A stretch of 33,537 nt of DNA from Bacteroidota bacterium (GTDB lineage: Bacteria; Bacteroidota; Bacteroidia; Chitinophagales; Chitinophagaceae): assembly GCA_018267575.1 (NCBI GenBank), contig JAFDYF010000073.1, positions 1 through 33,537 of the forward strand, written 5' to 3'. This document shows, in pieces, positions 25,750 through 33,537 of this stretch. The translations under genes were made by a program, and so were the position numbers. Under the pieces are notes generated by a model. That model was given only the letters and a program-made list of their open reading frames with translations. It had not been told where the DNA came from and ran no database searches. Within the stretch, counting starts at the first letter, position 1; each line of letters opens with the position of its first letter.

Positions 25750-25892
25750 CTACACAGCTATCTGGGTTGTGCAAATAGAACAGTCCGTACATTTCTTAAA
25801 ACCCAAAAAAATCAAATACCCCTATCCGTTGGAAAAAAATAATTCTTCCCCTAAGAGTTAGGGACTTTAAATCAATACCATTTGCGTAAAAC

Positions 25893-25922
25893 AAAGCCCC
25901 AACTAAGACTAGCCGGGGCGTG
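25893..25922 (-). terminator. Terminator of the lectin gene (hairpin 3)
   Basis: GCCCCAACTA (25896-25905) pairs with TAGCCGGGGC (25910-25919) at 8 of 10 positions around AGAC. On the minus strand it is followed by TTTGTTTTACG. It starts about 34 bases after the stop codon of the lectin gene, so it most likely ends that transcript. Confidence 0.7.
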
Positions 25923-25952
25923 ATTTGAAATCTAAACTAAAGTGTTGAAATA

Positions 25953-27581
25953 TTACATCTTTACAAAAGGGATTGTTTTTGCAGAATGGCCTTGCACAAT
26001 CTGAACGAAATACTGACCAACAGGAAGGTTGCTGCAGGAAATTTCCATGGCTCCAGAACCAGTTCCAATCCATGTTTGAGCTACTACCCTGCCAGCAATA
26101 TTAAATACCATTGCCTGACCGGCTTCTTTTGAAAGACCAATTATTTTAAGTGCATTGCTTACCGGGTTACCCAATATCTTTAACGCTGTATTGTTAGAAG
26201 AAAAATCGACCATGGCGATGGGGCTATAGGTAGACACTGCATCTAGGTTATTCAGGCGCAGCCTATAATAACTCATACCTGATAATGGAGTTTCATCGGT
26301 GTAGGAAGCAGCACCCAACATGGTTGCCTGGTTATTTATTTCTATAGTACCAATGGTTGAAAAATTCACGCCGTCTGATGAACGTAATACTTCAATATTT
26401 TTGCCATTCTGCACCGATTCAATATCCCAGCTCAATAACACGTTTGCATTTTGGATACTGGCCGTGAAATCTCTTACCAAAATGGGCAATGTGTTATTAA
26501 CTGTAAATGTTTTGTTGGTGCTTATTCCACCATAACCAGCAACACTATTAACGGTTAAGGTGCCAGCAGTTGTGCTGCTGATGTTCACTACCAACTGGCC
26601 ACTAGCATTGGTGGTACCAGAATAAGTTGATAAAGTACCCGTACCCGATAGAATGCTCAAGGTGATAGGTTGGTTCGCCAACACGGTTCCACCCGCATCG
26701 GTAAGTGTAATGGTAACAGGTACTGACGTTCCATTATTGGAAAGGTTGTTGGTACTGCTGCTCATCGCAATGCCCATTGCATTCTGCGCATACGTATTGG
26801 TGGCAGGATTGATTGGTTGGTATTTATTGATAGCATAGAAAGAAGTAATAGAATGTCTTTCCCACGCACCACCGGTTGCTGCACTAAAGCCCATATAAAC
26901 TGAACTGCCTGTAAAATAATTAGAGAGGTTATAACTGGTAGTGGAGATAGTAGCGGTCGAAGGTCTAGTGTTTGACTTGCTGATCCTTACTTCAAATAGG
27001 TTGGTTGCGCCATTATAATCGATCCATACATATTTCAGCTTGGCATCAGCCAGATCCAATGTAGAGGCATTGAGACTGGCCACTACGCCCCCATTCGTGC
27101 TATGATCGGTATTCCCGTTGAAGTCAAGCCCAATATGGTTATTGTTTGGGTCGCCGCCATTTTGATAAGTATCAAATTCCACTGCAATAGATTTACCGGG
27201 GAAACCACTGTATCCTAGTCCACCACCCGTTGCTGCAGTAGTGGTGGAGGATTGTTGTTGTAAAATAAATGCAAGCCCGTCAGCCCTAGAATTATTCTGG
27301 TCAATCTGGAAAGTGAAGAACACGCTGAATGAAGCATTGTTGGAAAGGGAAATCTGCTTTTTCCAAAAAGCAGTACCCATTTGGTTACCAGTGCTTGGGT
27401 TTAGAATAAGGGCAGTGGTGCTATTAATAGTGCCAAAACTAGCATTGCCGTTCACTGACCATCCCGCTTGTTGACCGCTAAAACTGGGCTGATAAATATT
27501 AAGACCAGTTGCTTGTGCAAAAATCGTTGTTGAAATAAATGTTGAGAGAATTGTGGTAATGATGTAAAGTTTAGATTTCAT
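25953..27581 (-). CDS. Secreted L-type lectin/Ig-like protein with T9SS sorting domain
   Basis: This 542-aa protein has a signal peptide ending TTIFAQ (about residue 23). Residues 25-255 form a legume-type (L-type) lectin domain: DGLAFILQ (101-108), GGGLGYSG (119-126), then VEFDTYQNGGDPNNNHIG (134-151). The last block carries the acidic and Asn residues that bind calcium in this fold. Residues about 265-360 form a bacterial Ig-like (invasin-type) domain (LTDAGGTVLANQPITLSI). Residues 365-465 are fibronectin-III-like (VLRSSDGVNFSTIGTI). The last 70 residues (ILGNPVSNALKIIG ... LPVGQYFVQIVQG) match the type A T9SS sorting domain, so the protein is exported and anchored or released at the surface. 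It probably binds surface or environmental glycans. No operon partner is adjacent, so its ligand is unknown. Confidence 0.9.
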   Translation of the reverse strand: MKSKLYIITTILSTFISTTIFAQATGLNIYQPSFSGQQAGWSVNGNASFGTINSTTALILNPSTGNQMGTAFWKKQISLSNNASFSVFFTFQIDQNNSRADGLAFILQQQSSTTTAATGGGLGYSGFPGKSIAVEFDTYQNGGDPNNNHIGLDFNGNTDHSTNGGVVASLNASTLDLADAKLKYVWIDYNGATNLFEVRISKSNTRPSTATISTTSYNLSNYFTGSSVYMGFSAATGGAWERHSITSFYAINKYQPINPATNTYAQNAMGIAMSSSTNNLSNNGTSVPVTITLTDAGGTVLANQPITLSILSGTGTLSTYSGTTNASGQLVVNISSTTAGTLTVNSVAGYGGISTNKTFTVNNTLPILVRDFTASIQNANVLLSWDIESVQNGKNIEVLRSSDGVNFSTIGTIEINNQATMLGAASYTDETPLSGMSYYRLRLNNLDAVSTYSPIAMVDFSSNNTALKILGNPVSNALKIIGLSKEAGQAMVFNIAGRVVAQTWIGTGSGAMEISCSNLPVGQYFVQIVQGHSAKTIPFVKM

Positions 27582-27965
27582 GATTCAAGTTTTTATTGAA
27601 CTCATTAATCCAATGCACATACCAAAAAATTATTACCTGATAACCAATCGTTTAAAAATATTCATATCAAGAAATCCTCTATCAAATGTAATTTTTTCTA
27701 AAAAATAGAAGATAGGGTTGCTTTAGACCGATTTTAGCCTGCATTGCAGATTAAGATCAGTGATTGTAGTTCTTTAAATGATGAGGGAAATATTTTTTAA
27801 AACTCAGCCAAACTTTTTCTGTCGAGCGCATTAAGCGAAATCAATTTATACAACATAAACCATCGCTTTTAGACAGCTCTCTCATTTGACTATACATTTA
27901 TATGAGTGATAAACATTGCCCAATTGTTCCGACCTAATGGGCCTGTTATGAGGTTATCAATCAGA
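27582..27965. other. Divergent intergenic region, no gene seen
   Basis: This is AT-rich DNA between the lectin gene (minus) and the SpmA-SpmB fusion gene (plus), and it should contain both promoters. I see no ORF, tandem repeat or strong hairpin in it. Confidence 0.5.
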
Positions 27966-27973
27966 TAAATTTG
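27966..27973 (+). promoter_or_regulatory. Possible -7 box for the SpmA-SpmB fusion gene
   Basis: TAAATTTG matches TAnnTTTG exactly and lies 61 bp upstream of the preferred ATG at 28035. The -33 region is unclear. Confidence 0.4.
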
Positions 27974-28034
27974 CCCTTTTCACATCTTTCCAAACATTTG
28001 CTTAAGTTGTGTGCCAAATCATTGTTTATCCAAT

Positions 28035-29462
28035 ATGGCACTTAGCAGGTTCTGGCTCTCCATCATACTGGTTTCAGTTTTGTATATATTGGTCATGCTG
28101 GCCTTTGGGAGATCCTACTCGATCGACAATATCGTAAATGGAAAAAAGGATGATCCCGTTTTGGTTCGTGAAACCTATCTAAACCAGTTGCCCGCTTCCA
28201 TAGGGGATAGTTTGACCAACTCAAAAACACATAGCTATTCCTCTGTCCATAAGGATACGGTTTATACACTTGAAAATAATATCGTAAAAATTACTACAGG
28301 CAAACTTGCCACCGATGGCATACTGCCTACCTGTAAAAACACCATTCTGGACCTGCTGATCCCTTTGATTGCCTATCTATCTTTTTTCTGCGGCATCCTG
28401 CAACTATTGATCGACTCTGGCGCTTCCGAAAAACTGGCCCGCTTTCTAAGCCCCATCTTTATTAAAGTGTTTCCGGAGGTGCCTGCCAACCATCCTTCCA
28501 TTTCCTATATGATGCTGAATTTTGCGGCCAATTTTTTAGGGCTGGATTCGGCGGCAACCCCCTTTGGTTTAAAGGCGATGCAAAGTTTACAGGAGATCAA
28601 TCCCGACAAAGAAAAAGCCAGTAACCCGCAGATTATGTTCATGTGCCTGCATGCAGCGGGCCTCACGTTGATACCTACCTCTATTATTGGTTATCGAGCT
28701 GCACAAAATGCACAAAACCCTGCCGATGTGATGCTGCCTTGCATCATCACGTCATTTGTGGGCACGGTGGCTGCACTGCTGATCGTGGGTATCCGGCAGC
28801 GGATCAATTTCAAAAGTGCTACCTTATTGCTTTCCCTGACAGGGATCATGGGTGTGATTACTGGATTGCTCATCTATATTGCCCGATTGGATATCATCCA
28901 GAAAAACCATTTTACCAATAATATCTCCAATGTGCTTTTACTGTTGATCATCCTATCAATACTTATATATGCTTTTACAAAAGAGAAAAAATTTGCGGCC
29001 AACGACAAAAATATCTTTTCCTCTTTTACAGAGGGTGCTATGAGTGGTTTGGAAACCGGAAGGATTATTTTCCCTTATATCCTAGGCATGTTGGTGGCCA
29101 TTTCACTTTTTAGAAACAGCGGGGTTTTTGAAATGATTTCCGACTTCATTTCAAAAATATTTATGGCTTTGGGCATCCAGAAGAAAGTAGTGGATGCTTT
29201 TCCGGTAGCCATATTGCGCCCCTTTAATGCGGCAGGCTCCCGCGGTTTTATGATCGATGCCATGCGCACTTATGGGGTTGACTCTTTTACGGGTAGGCTT
29301 TCCTGTGTATTCCAATGCGCTGCCGAAACCACCTTTTATGTTATTGCGGTATATTTCGGCAGCGTGAAAATCAAAAACACCCGATACGCACTTCCCACCA
29401 TGCTATTGGTTGATTTGGTTTGCGTGATAGCCGCTATCGGGGTTTCGCTATTGTTCTTTTAA
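28035..29462 (+). CDS. SpmA-SpmB fusion, nucleoside-recognition (Gate) domain membrane protein
   Basis: This 475-aa multi-span membrane protein is predicted from the ATG at 28035. A GTG at 28011 would add eight residues. The first half matches spore maturation protein A: ANFLGLDSAATPFGLKAM near residues 164-181, in an SpmA-type Gate domain that starts around residue 105. The second half, after about residue 330, matches SpmB: a Gate domain with RPFNAAGSRGFMIDAM and CAAETTFYVIAVYFG. In spore formers SpmA and SpmB are separate proteins needed for spore core dehydration. Here they are one chain in an apparently non-sporulating lineage, with an inserted extracytoplasmic-looking segment near the N-terminus (residues about 25-95). 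Transport of a small solute is plausible, but the substrate is unknown. Confidence 0.88.
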   Translation: MALSRFWLSIILVSVLYILVMLAFGRSYSIDNIVNGKKDDPVLVRETYLNQLPASIGDSLTNSKTHSYSSVHKDTVYTLENNIVKITTGKLATDGILPTCKNTILDLLIPLIAYLSFFCGILQLLIDSGASEKLARFLSPIFIKVFPEVPANHPSISYMMLNFAANFLGLDSAATPFGLKAMQSLQEINPDKEKASNPQIMFMCLHAAGLTLIPTSIIGYRAAQNAQNPADVMLPCIITSFVGTVAALLIVGIRQRINFKSATLLLSLTGIMGVITGLLIYIARLDIIQKNHFTNNISNVLLLLIILSILIYAFTKEKKFAANDKNIFSSFTEGAMSGLETGRIIFPYILGMLVAISLFRNSGVFEMISDFISKIFMALGIQKKVVDAFPVAILRPFNAAGSRGFMIDAMRTYGVDSFTGRLSCVFQCAAETTFYVIAVYFGSVKIKNTRYALPTMLLVDLVCVIAAIGVSLLFF

Positions 29463-29519
29463 TCTGCCTTCACTCCTATTTAACCGATTATTATTTCCAT
29501 GAATAAATAGCGACCATCG

Positions 29520-30398
29520 CTATTGCTCCAGTAGCTTGTACAACTCATCGAGTTTGGGCGAAAGGATGATATCCGTTCTTCTGTTCTTTGCCCGACCTTC
29601 AGGAGTATCATTGCTATCAACCGGATCATACTTACTATGGCCAGAGGATTCCACCCGCTTAGGATCTACTTTATAATTCTCGGTCAGGATACGCACAATG
29701 GCATTGGCCCTTGCTGTACTCAAATCCCAATTGTCCAGATATTTTCCATGGATAGGGATACTATCTGTATGGCCTTCGATGTTCACCGAAATATCGGGGT
29801 TTTGATTCAGCACACTGGCCAGTTTGGATAAGGCTTCCTTTCCTCTTGGGTTTACCACAGCACTGCCTGATGGAAAAAGCAGTCCTTCCGATAAACTCAC
29901 ATATACCTTTCCGTTCTTTTGTGTTACGCTCAGTTCATTGGAATTAAAACTATTCAAAGCATCAATCATTTTTGCTTTGAGTTGCTTTGATTGCTGTTTC
30001 TGTTGATCCAATAATTTTTCCAATTGCTGAAGGCGAAGGCGCTGCTGTAATAATTCCTGCTGGCTTTTGCTCAACATATTTTTTTGAGAACTTGCTTCTT
30101 CGCCTAACAGATTGTTTTTTTCCGTTAAGTCAGCATTTTTCTTATTGAGATCCGAAATATCATTTTGCAAACCACCCATCTCGGTATTCAGATTGTTGAT
30201 TTTATCATTGAGACCATTGGCCTCACTGGTTTTTTGTGACAATTCATGTTGAAGGTTTGAATTTTTTTGGGCAAGATCGGCACTATCCTTCCTCAATATG
30301 GATGTTTCCAGTTGCGATTGTTTCAATAACTTTTTGGGGACACAACTCTGTGCAAGTGCTGCTAATGAAACCAATAAAATTAGAATAGCATTTTTCAT
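29520..30398 (-). CDS. OmpA-family lipoprotein with long coiled coil
   Basis: This 292-aa protein has a lipoprotein signal (MKNAILILLVSLAALAQSC), with Cys19 as the lipidation site. Residues about 25-145 form a Gln/Lys/Leu-rich coiled coil with heptad character (LQHELSQKTSEANGLNDKIN). Residues about 165-285 form an OmpA/MotB peptidoglycan-binding domain: FPSGSAVVNPRG, IEGHTDSIP, NWDLSTARANAIVRIL, and NRRTDIILSP. It should tether the outer membrane or an envelope complex to the cell wall through diaminopimelate contacts of the conserved Asp and Arg. The coiled coil may act as a periplasmic spacer. It is convergent with the Spm fusion gene, only 57 bp apart. It has no recognisable operon partner. 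Confidence 0.92.
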   Translation of the reverse strand: MKNAILILLVSLAALAQSCVPKKLLKQSQLETSILRKDSADLAQKNSNLQHELSQKTSEANGLNDKINNLNTEMGGLQNDISDLNKKNADLTEKNNLLGEEASSQKNMLSKSQQELLQQRLRLQQLEKLLDQQKQQSKQLKAKMIDALNSFNSNELSVTQKNGKVYVSLSEGLLFPSGSAVVNPRGKEALSKLASVLNQNPDISVNIEGHTDSIPIHGKYLDNWDLSTARANAIVRILTENYKVDPKRVESSGHSKYDPVDSNDTPEGRAKNRRTDIILSPKLDELYKLLEQ

Positions 30399-30947
30399 TT
30401 TGACCTATTTTGGATGATGAGAATATTTCCTAAAATTAATAACAAAAGAATGATCACCCATAGAGTTAAAAAACAATCACGGTTTTTAATATTTAATTAA
30501 CGAGCACGAACATGGGCAGTTCTTCTAAAATCACCTAACATTTATCAAAGAGTACATGCCACATTAAAATGGGATTAGAAACATTTTGTAAAATCGGATA
30601 ATGATGAACGTTAAAAATGGGCACAATAAAAAACATCAACTATAAAACATGATCCTTACAAATGGATATACTATTCCATTTTACCTGCATGCTCTAAAAA
30701 AAACATTTTCATCATTGCGACGGTTGTCAATGGGTTAGGGAAAAAGCAGCCTGTTCAATAGTGAGTGCTATTTTGTTATAATCGGAATCAGATTCCCAAG
30801 TTGGGCAAAAAATCATGCATCAAAAAAGTAAAAGACATTGATATTCAACATAATTCAATATTGGCATCTAGTTGGGATATATACTTGCATCCAATCGTAC
30901 CCTATAAAATATTCCAGATCCCTTGAAAACCAACCTTTAAAACTGAA
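30399..30947. other. Gene-free intergenic DNA
   Basis: This is the first part of a 915-bp gap upstream of the OmpA-family gene. It is AT-rich, without convincing ORFs, strong hairpins or tRNA-like structure. The promoter of the OmpA-family gene should be near its upper edge, but I could not place it. Confidence 0.5.
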
Positions 30948-31067
30948 AATCCAATACTCGGAAAAGCCAAGGAATCCAACAATGAAAACCAAGAATCTTA
31001 TACCTTGAAAAACCCTAGAAACCAATCCTAAGAAAACCAATCCAATACTTGAAAAGCCAAGGAAATC
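30948..31067. repeat. Imperfect direct repeat in an A/C-rich region
   Basis: A 29-bp sequence at 30948-30976 recurs at 31039-31067, 91 bp apart, with two indels and one or two substitutions. Shared blocks are AATCCAATACT and AAAAGCCAAGGAA. The DNA between and around is full of related GAAAACCAA and CCTTGAAAA words, so this looks like an old, degraded repeat array. Confidence 0.6.
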
Positions 31068-31185
31068 ATGCTTTAGAAACCTTCGAGGTCCATCATCCTG
31101 AAAAACTAAATATCCTATCAATAACTGTTTTAAAAAGCATTTATTCTAACCTAAATCAAGCATATTAGTGTTTTTAGCAGTAAAC

Positions 31186-31214
31186 AAAAAGACCTCCTAT
31201 GTGGAGGTTTTTTT
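31186..31214 (-). terminator. Intrinsic terminator of the GDPD-like gene
   Basis: ACCTCC (31192-31197) and GGAGGT (31203-31208) enclose a 5-nt loop, flanked by A- and T-runs on both sides. On the minus strand the stem is followed by CTTTTTGTTTAC. It lies 100 bases downstream of the minus-strand gene that ends at 31314. The symmetry could also allow plus-strand termination. Confidence 0.75.
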
Positions 31215-31313
31215 GCTGATGGTTATTTCAACATATTTTCTTTGATAGAAAGAGGCGCTAAAAATGGCAATGCATTTTTTATTTTGTGGTGGCTAGCAAA
31301 AAAAATCACATAC

Positions 31314-32141
31314 TCATGGACGTTGTTTTGACTTGCCCAAGAAACGGGCAAGCTCAGGAATATGGTCAGTATTTAACCAGTCAACCCGAGCTTTTATCAG
31401 TTGGACCCATGCGTTGGGGAAATCAGGCGAATCCCAGAACCTGATTTTTTTGCCCATGGCATGTGCTTTATGGATCGTTTCTGCAAGTACTGCAGAGTCG
31501 GAGGTGTTGATGTTACCATTGCCATCCCATTTAATCACATCTGCAAGGTCGCCACTGATCATTGCAATTTTAGGAAGCAAGCGAGTGGGATAGGTTTCGT
31601 TGTAGTTGCCATCGAAATAAATATAGGAAGGGTAGCTTGCCCAAGTATCCACAGGAGGTCTATTACCTGTGATCACAATGCTAAGGGCTTTGCAATGCGT
31701 TAGCTCGGGGTATGATTTCAAGAGTTTGATCAGCGCAGCCAAAGTAGGTATTCCCTCCGTCTTCAAATCCACCAACAATTGAAGTTGCCTCGATTTGTTC
31801 TTATACGGGAAGCCCCCATTTTTTTTGATATAGTATTTCAAAGAATCGAGATAAAGTGCGGTAAGCATGCGGTGACGCAGGATATCTTCTGGTTCATGAC
31901 CAACAAAAATACTGTCTCGTACAAAAAAGACATCTGCCTCCATGGAACCAAACTGAGCAGCATAGGCCGCGGTAAAAGGGAGGCTTTGCTGATAATCGTT
32001 ATGACTATGCGCATTGGCTACCGACCAATCGGAAAACCGATGTTTGGGATGATAGGCATCGGGGCTGCTTTGTTCCTGTAAACGGAGGTTCTGGCAAACA
32101 ATAGAAGCAAGCAGGATGGCTAAAAATGATACCACTTTCAT
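31314..32141 (-). CDS. GDPD/PI-PLC superfamily phosphodiesterase-like protein
   Basis: This 275-aa protein has a hydrophobic export signal (MKVVSFLAILLASIVC). The Cys at 16 is not in a standard lipobox. The TIM-barrel phosphodiesterase motifs are visible: AHSHNDY (His45, His47), then SMEADVF with Glu68 and Asp70, then VGH (His82). This is the His...Glu-x-Asp...His pattern of glycerophosphodiester phosphodiesterases. Later motifs include LLVDLKTEG, YIYFDGNY, and IRFWDSPDFPNAW in place of the usual C-terminal part. It probably hydrolyses a phosphodiester in the periplasm or outer envelope. The substrate is uncertain, because this subgroup is poorly characterised. It is divergent from the SRPBCC/GyrI-like gene. 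Confidence 0.82.
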   Translation of the reverse strand: MKVVSFLAILLASIVCQNLRLQEQSSPDAYHPKHRFSDWSVANAHSHNDYQQSLPFTAAYAAQFGSMEADVFFVRDSIFVGHEPEDILRHRMLTALYLDSLKYYIKKNGGFPYKNKSRQLQLLVDLKTEGIPTLAALIKLLKSYPELTHCKALSIVITGNRPPVDTWASYPSYIYFDGNYNETYPTRLLPKIAMISGDLADVIKWDGNGNINTSDSAVLAETIHKAHAMGKKIRFWDSPDFPNAWVQLIKARVDWLNTDHIPELARFLGKSKQRP

Positions 32142-32258
32142 AACTGCAATTTAAGAAAATCGTGATGGATGAAAAATGCAAATTATCTTCTTCATAATTT
32201 GGTAATCTTTAAATATTTTTCAGAATTAAAAAGAAGTTAATTTCTTTCGAAAAAAATG

Positions 32259-32289
32259 TTCGTTTATAGTTATGGCTAACCTATGTTTG
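32259..32289 (+). promoter_or_regulatory. Promoter for the SRPBCC/GyrI-like gene
   Basis: TATGTTTG (32282-32289) matches the Bacteroidota -7 box TAnnTTTG. TTCG (32259-32262) is a one-mismatch -33 element at 19-bp spacing. The ATG follows 25 bp later, giving a short leader. Confidence 0.5.
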
Positions 32290-32313
32290 CTTTTTAACCC
32301 TTTTGCATGATTT

Positions 32314-33288
32314 ATGAAAAAAAATTTACTACTCACGTCTCTCATTTTCTGCATTTTTTTGTTGATCAGTTATTTCATCCCGGTAAATGTCAACCGTGAT
32401 CTGACCATTACCAATACCTACCAAAATGTGATCGCCGCCATTTATGAAGGTAAACATTGGACAAAATGGGAACCAAACATAAAAAGCGATTGGCAACATG
32501 ACTCTGTTAGTTGCCAGTTTGTGCATGATAGCATACATCATACTTTAAGCATCGAAACTTCTTCTGAAAAAATAAAAATCAACCGTGTTGACAATTGGAA
32601 ATTCCATATTGAAAGCAATAACCATTTTGTAGGGAATGAACTAGTATTGGTGGTTGGCCCCTATATCGGTGATCAGCCGCTCAATCCCGACCAAAATTCA
32701 AAACTAGCTTATGCTTATCGCTCCAATCTCTTTTTCAAGCTCTTCCCTTTTTTGAGGGGTCACTCTTTTGCCGAGAAAACCATTTCGGCACTCGGTTCTT
32801 TTTTGAATGACCCTATTCGTTTCTATGGTTTTAGAATTGATCTGAACCAAGGTTCCGATTCGCTTTTTATTACCCGAAAACTGATAATCCGCAAACAAGA
32901 GCTGTATTCAAAACTGCCTTTGCTCTTTGATAGTTTGAATAGTTATGCCCGAAAAAACCAATTGGAGGCCTTCAACCAAAATGTTGCTTATCATTTTTTG
33001 GGCAATGACTCGCTGGAAATAATGGCAGGGGTCAATATCAATAAAACCACAGAAGGGGATACCCCATTTCAATTTATGGAAATGCCCGGGAAGCAGCCCG
33101 TTGCCATCGCCTATTATGAAGGCCGGTTCGGGGAGCGGTTGCCAATATATGAGGTCATGATAAAATTTTTAGCCGACCATCAGTTGTCGAGAATGGGTGT
33201 GGGCTTTGAAAAATATGTTTCGCCCTTACCAACTTCGGATAGTTCTATGGTTAAAATGCAATTGATTTATCCACTAAGGCCTTATTGA
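32314..33288 (+). CDS. Membrane-anchored SRPBCC/GyrI-like protein
   Basis: This 324-aa protein has one N-terminal hydrophobic segment (residues 5-22), which anchors or exports it. Residues about 25-160 start like SRPBCC ligand-binding proteins (NVNRDLTITNTYQNVIAAI, then HWTKWEP). Residues about 170-322 resemble the GyrI-like/AraC effector-binding domain: FMEMPGKQPVAIAYYEGRFGE, here split at YYEG, followed by YEVMIKFLADHQL, GFEKYVSPL and a QLIYPL end. There is no DNA-binding domain. The protein may bind a small hydrophobic or cationic ligand in the envelope. I know this two-domain style from other Bacteroidota but not its function. The ATG at 32314 starts the signal directly. Confidence 0.7.
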   Translation: MKKNLLLTSLIFCIFLLISYFIPVNVNRDLTITNTYQNVIAAIYEGKHWTKWEPNIKSDWQHDSVSCQFVHDSIHHTLSIETSSEKIKINRVDNWKFHIESNNHFVGNELVLVVGPYIGDQPLNPDQNSKLAYAYRSNLFFKLFPFLRGHSFAEKTISALGSFLNDPIRFYGFRIDLNQGSDSLFITRKLIIRKQELYSKLPLLFDSLNSYARKNQLEAFNQNVAYHFLGNDSLEIMAGVNINKTTEGDTPFQFMEMPGKQPVAIAYYEGRFGERLPIYEVMIKFLADHQLSRMGVGFEKYVSPLPTSDSSMVKMQLIYPLRPY

Positions 33289-33333
33289 TATTGCCAATCT
33301 TATCAAACAACTAAAGTAGTTTACAAGCTAAGA

Positions 33334-33537
33334 ATAGTTAACGTGTTGTGCTATTAAAGAAAAGCTTTTGCCGATGTTGAAGCCATCAAGGCACCGCTGT
33401 TGTTCACCACAGTAGTGCCAAAGCTCAATCGAAGCTCCTCCCAGAAAACAGCTTGTCCCGACGAGCGAAGCGGATCTCGGGAGGCCGTACATCGTTTTCT
33501 GGTGCCCTTTTTTGGTTCTTTTTTGGGCAAGCAAAAA
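33334..33537 (+). repeat. Structured 3'-flanking repeat, copy B
   Basis: This begins 45 bp after the stop of the SRPBCC/GyrI-like gene and runs to the window end. The first 60 bases match the inverted copy at 1-59. The rest is rich in secondary structure. GGCAC (33390-33394) and GTGCC (33416-33420) enclose CTGT/ACAG. CCAGAAAAC (33441-33449) pairs perfectly with GTTTTCTGG (33494-33502). Inside that, TCCCGA (33456-33461) pairs with TCGGGA (33477-33482). It ends in T-rich DNA. It looks like a dispersed intergenic element of at least 200 bp. No transposase is present. Confidence 0.75.

Noticed and set aside
30855..31121. An 88-residue minus-strand open frame rich in Phe, Gly and Leu
   Set aside because: Its composition reflects the degraded A/C-rich repeat on the other strand (FLGFS and VFLGL patterns), and it has no domain or start context.
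33328..33534. A 68-residue minus-strand open frame across the end repeat
   Set aside because: It lies wholly within the structured repeat, over palindromic DNA, and has no recognisable domain. I treat it as non-coding repeat.
33334..33537. End repeat considered as an integron attC site
   Set aside because: The start AACGTG and the palindromes are suggestive, but no matching pair of core sites, integrase or gene cassettes is seen.

Overview
The window looks like chromosomal DNA from a member of the Bacteroidota, probably close to Chitinophagaceae. The reasons are an adjacent SusC/SusD pair, a hybrid two-component system (HTCS) regulator, a C-terminal type IX secretion (T9SS) sorting domain, AT-rich intergenic DNA and promoter matches to the Bacteroidota -7 consensus TAnnTTTG. 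I saw no rRNA, tRNA, transposase, integrase or CRISPR array. The family level is inferred from protein style only.

Positions 61-23842 form one polysaccharide utilization locus (PUL) for a uronic-acid-containing glycan. Eleven genes run on the minus strand in transcription order: susC, susD, GH88 unsaturated glucuronyl hydrolase, GH35 beta-galactosidase-like enzyme, heparinase II/III-type polysaccharide lyase, DUF2264 protein, kduI, DUF4861 protein, kduD, ExuT-like MFS transporter, and a right-handed beta-helix enzyme with a C-terminal PDZ domain. The HTCS is divergent to susC on the plus strand. The inferred pathway is: glycan binding and uptake by SusCD; beta-elimination by the lyase; removal of side sugars by GH35 and perhaps the beta-helix protein; release of the 4,5-unsaturated uronate by GH88; import by the MFS protein; then conversion to 2-keto-3-deoxygluconate by KduI and KduD. 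No sulfatase, KdgK or KdgA is present, so the glycan is probably unsulfated and the last steps are encoded elsewhere. The substrate cannot be read from sequence alone.

The catabolic part of the operon is broken up by unusual intergenic repeats. Most are inverted arms made of 9-nt units such as CACATAAGG, CGCAGAGAC or CATACAAGA. A strong hairpin terminator follows susD. The susC-HTCS gap holds 22-bp-periodic direct repeats that are candidate regulator sites.

Positions 23979-33537 hold unrelated genes: a short MutS-like ATPase (minus), a T9SS-secreted L-type lectin/Ig-like protein (minus) followed by a 700-bp gap with three terminator-like hairpins, an SpmA-SpmB fusion membrane protein (plus), an OmpA-type lipoprotein with a long coiled coil (minus), a GDPD/PI-PLC-like protein (minus), and a membrane-anchored SRPBCC/GyrI-like protein (plus).

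The two ends of the window carry inverted copies of one structured repeat. Each copy lies just downstream of a gene and in the same orientation relative to it.
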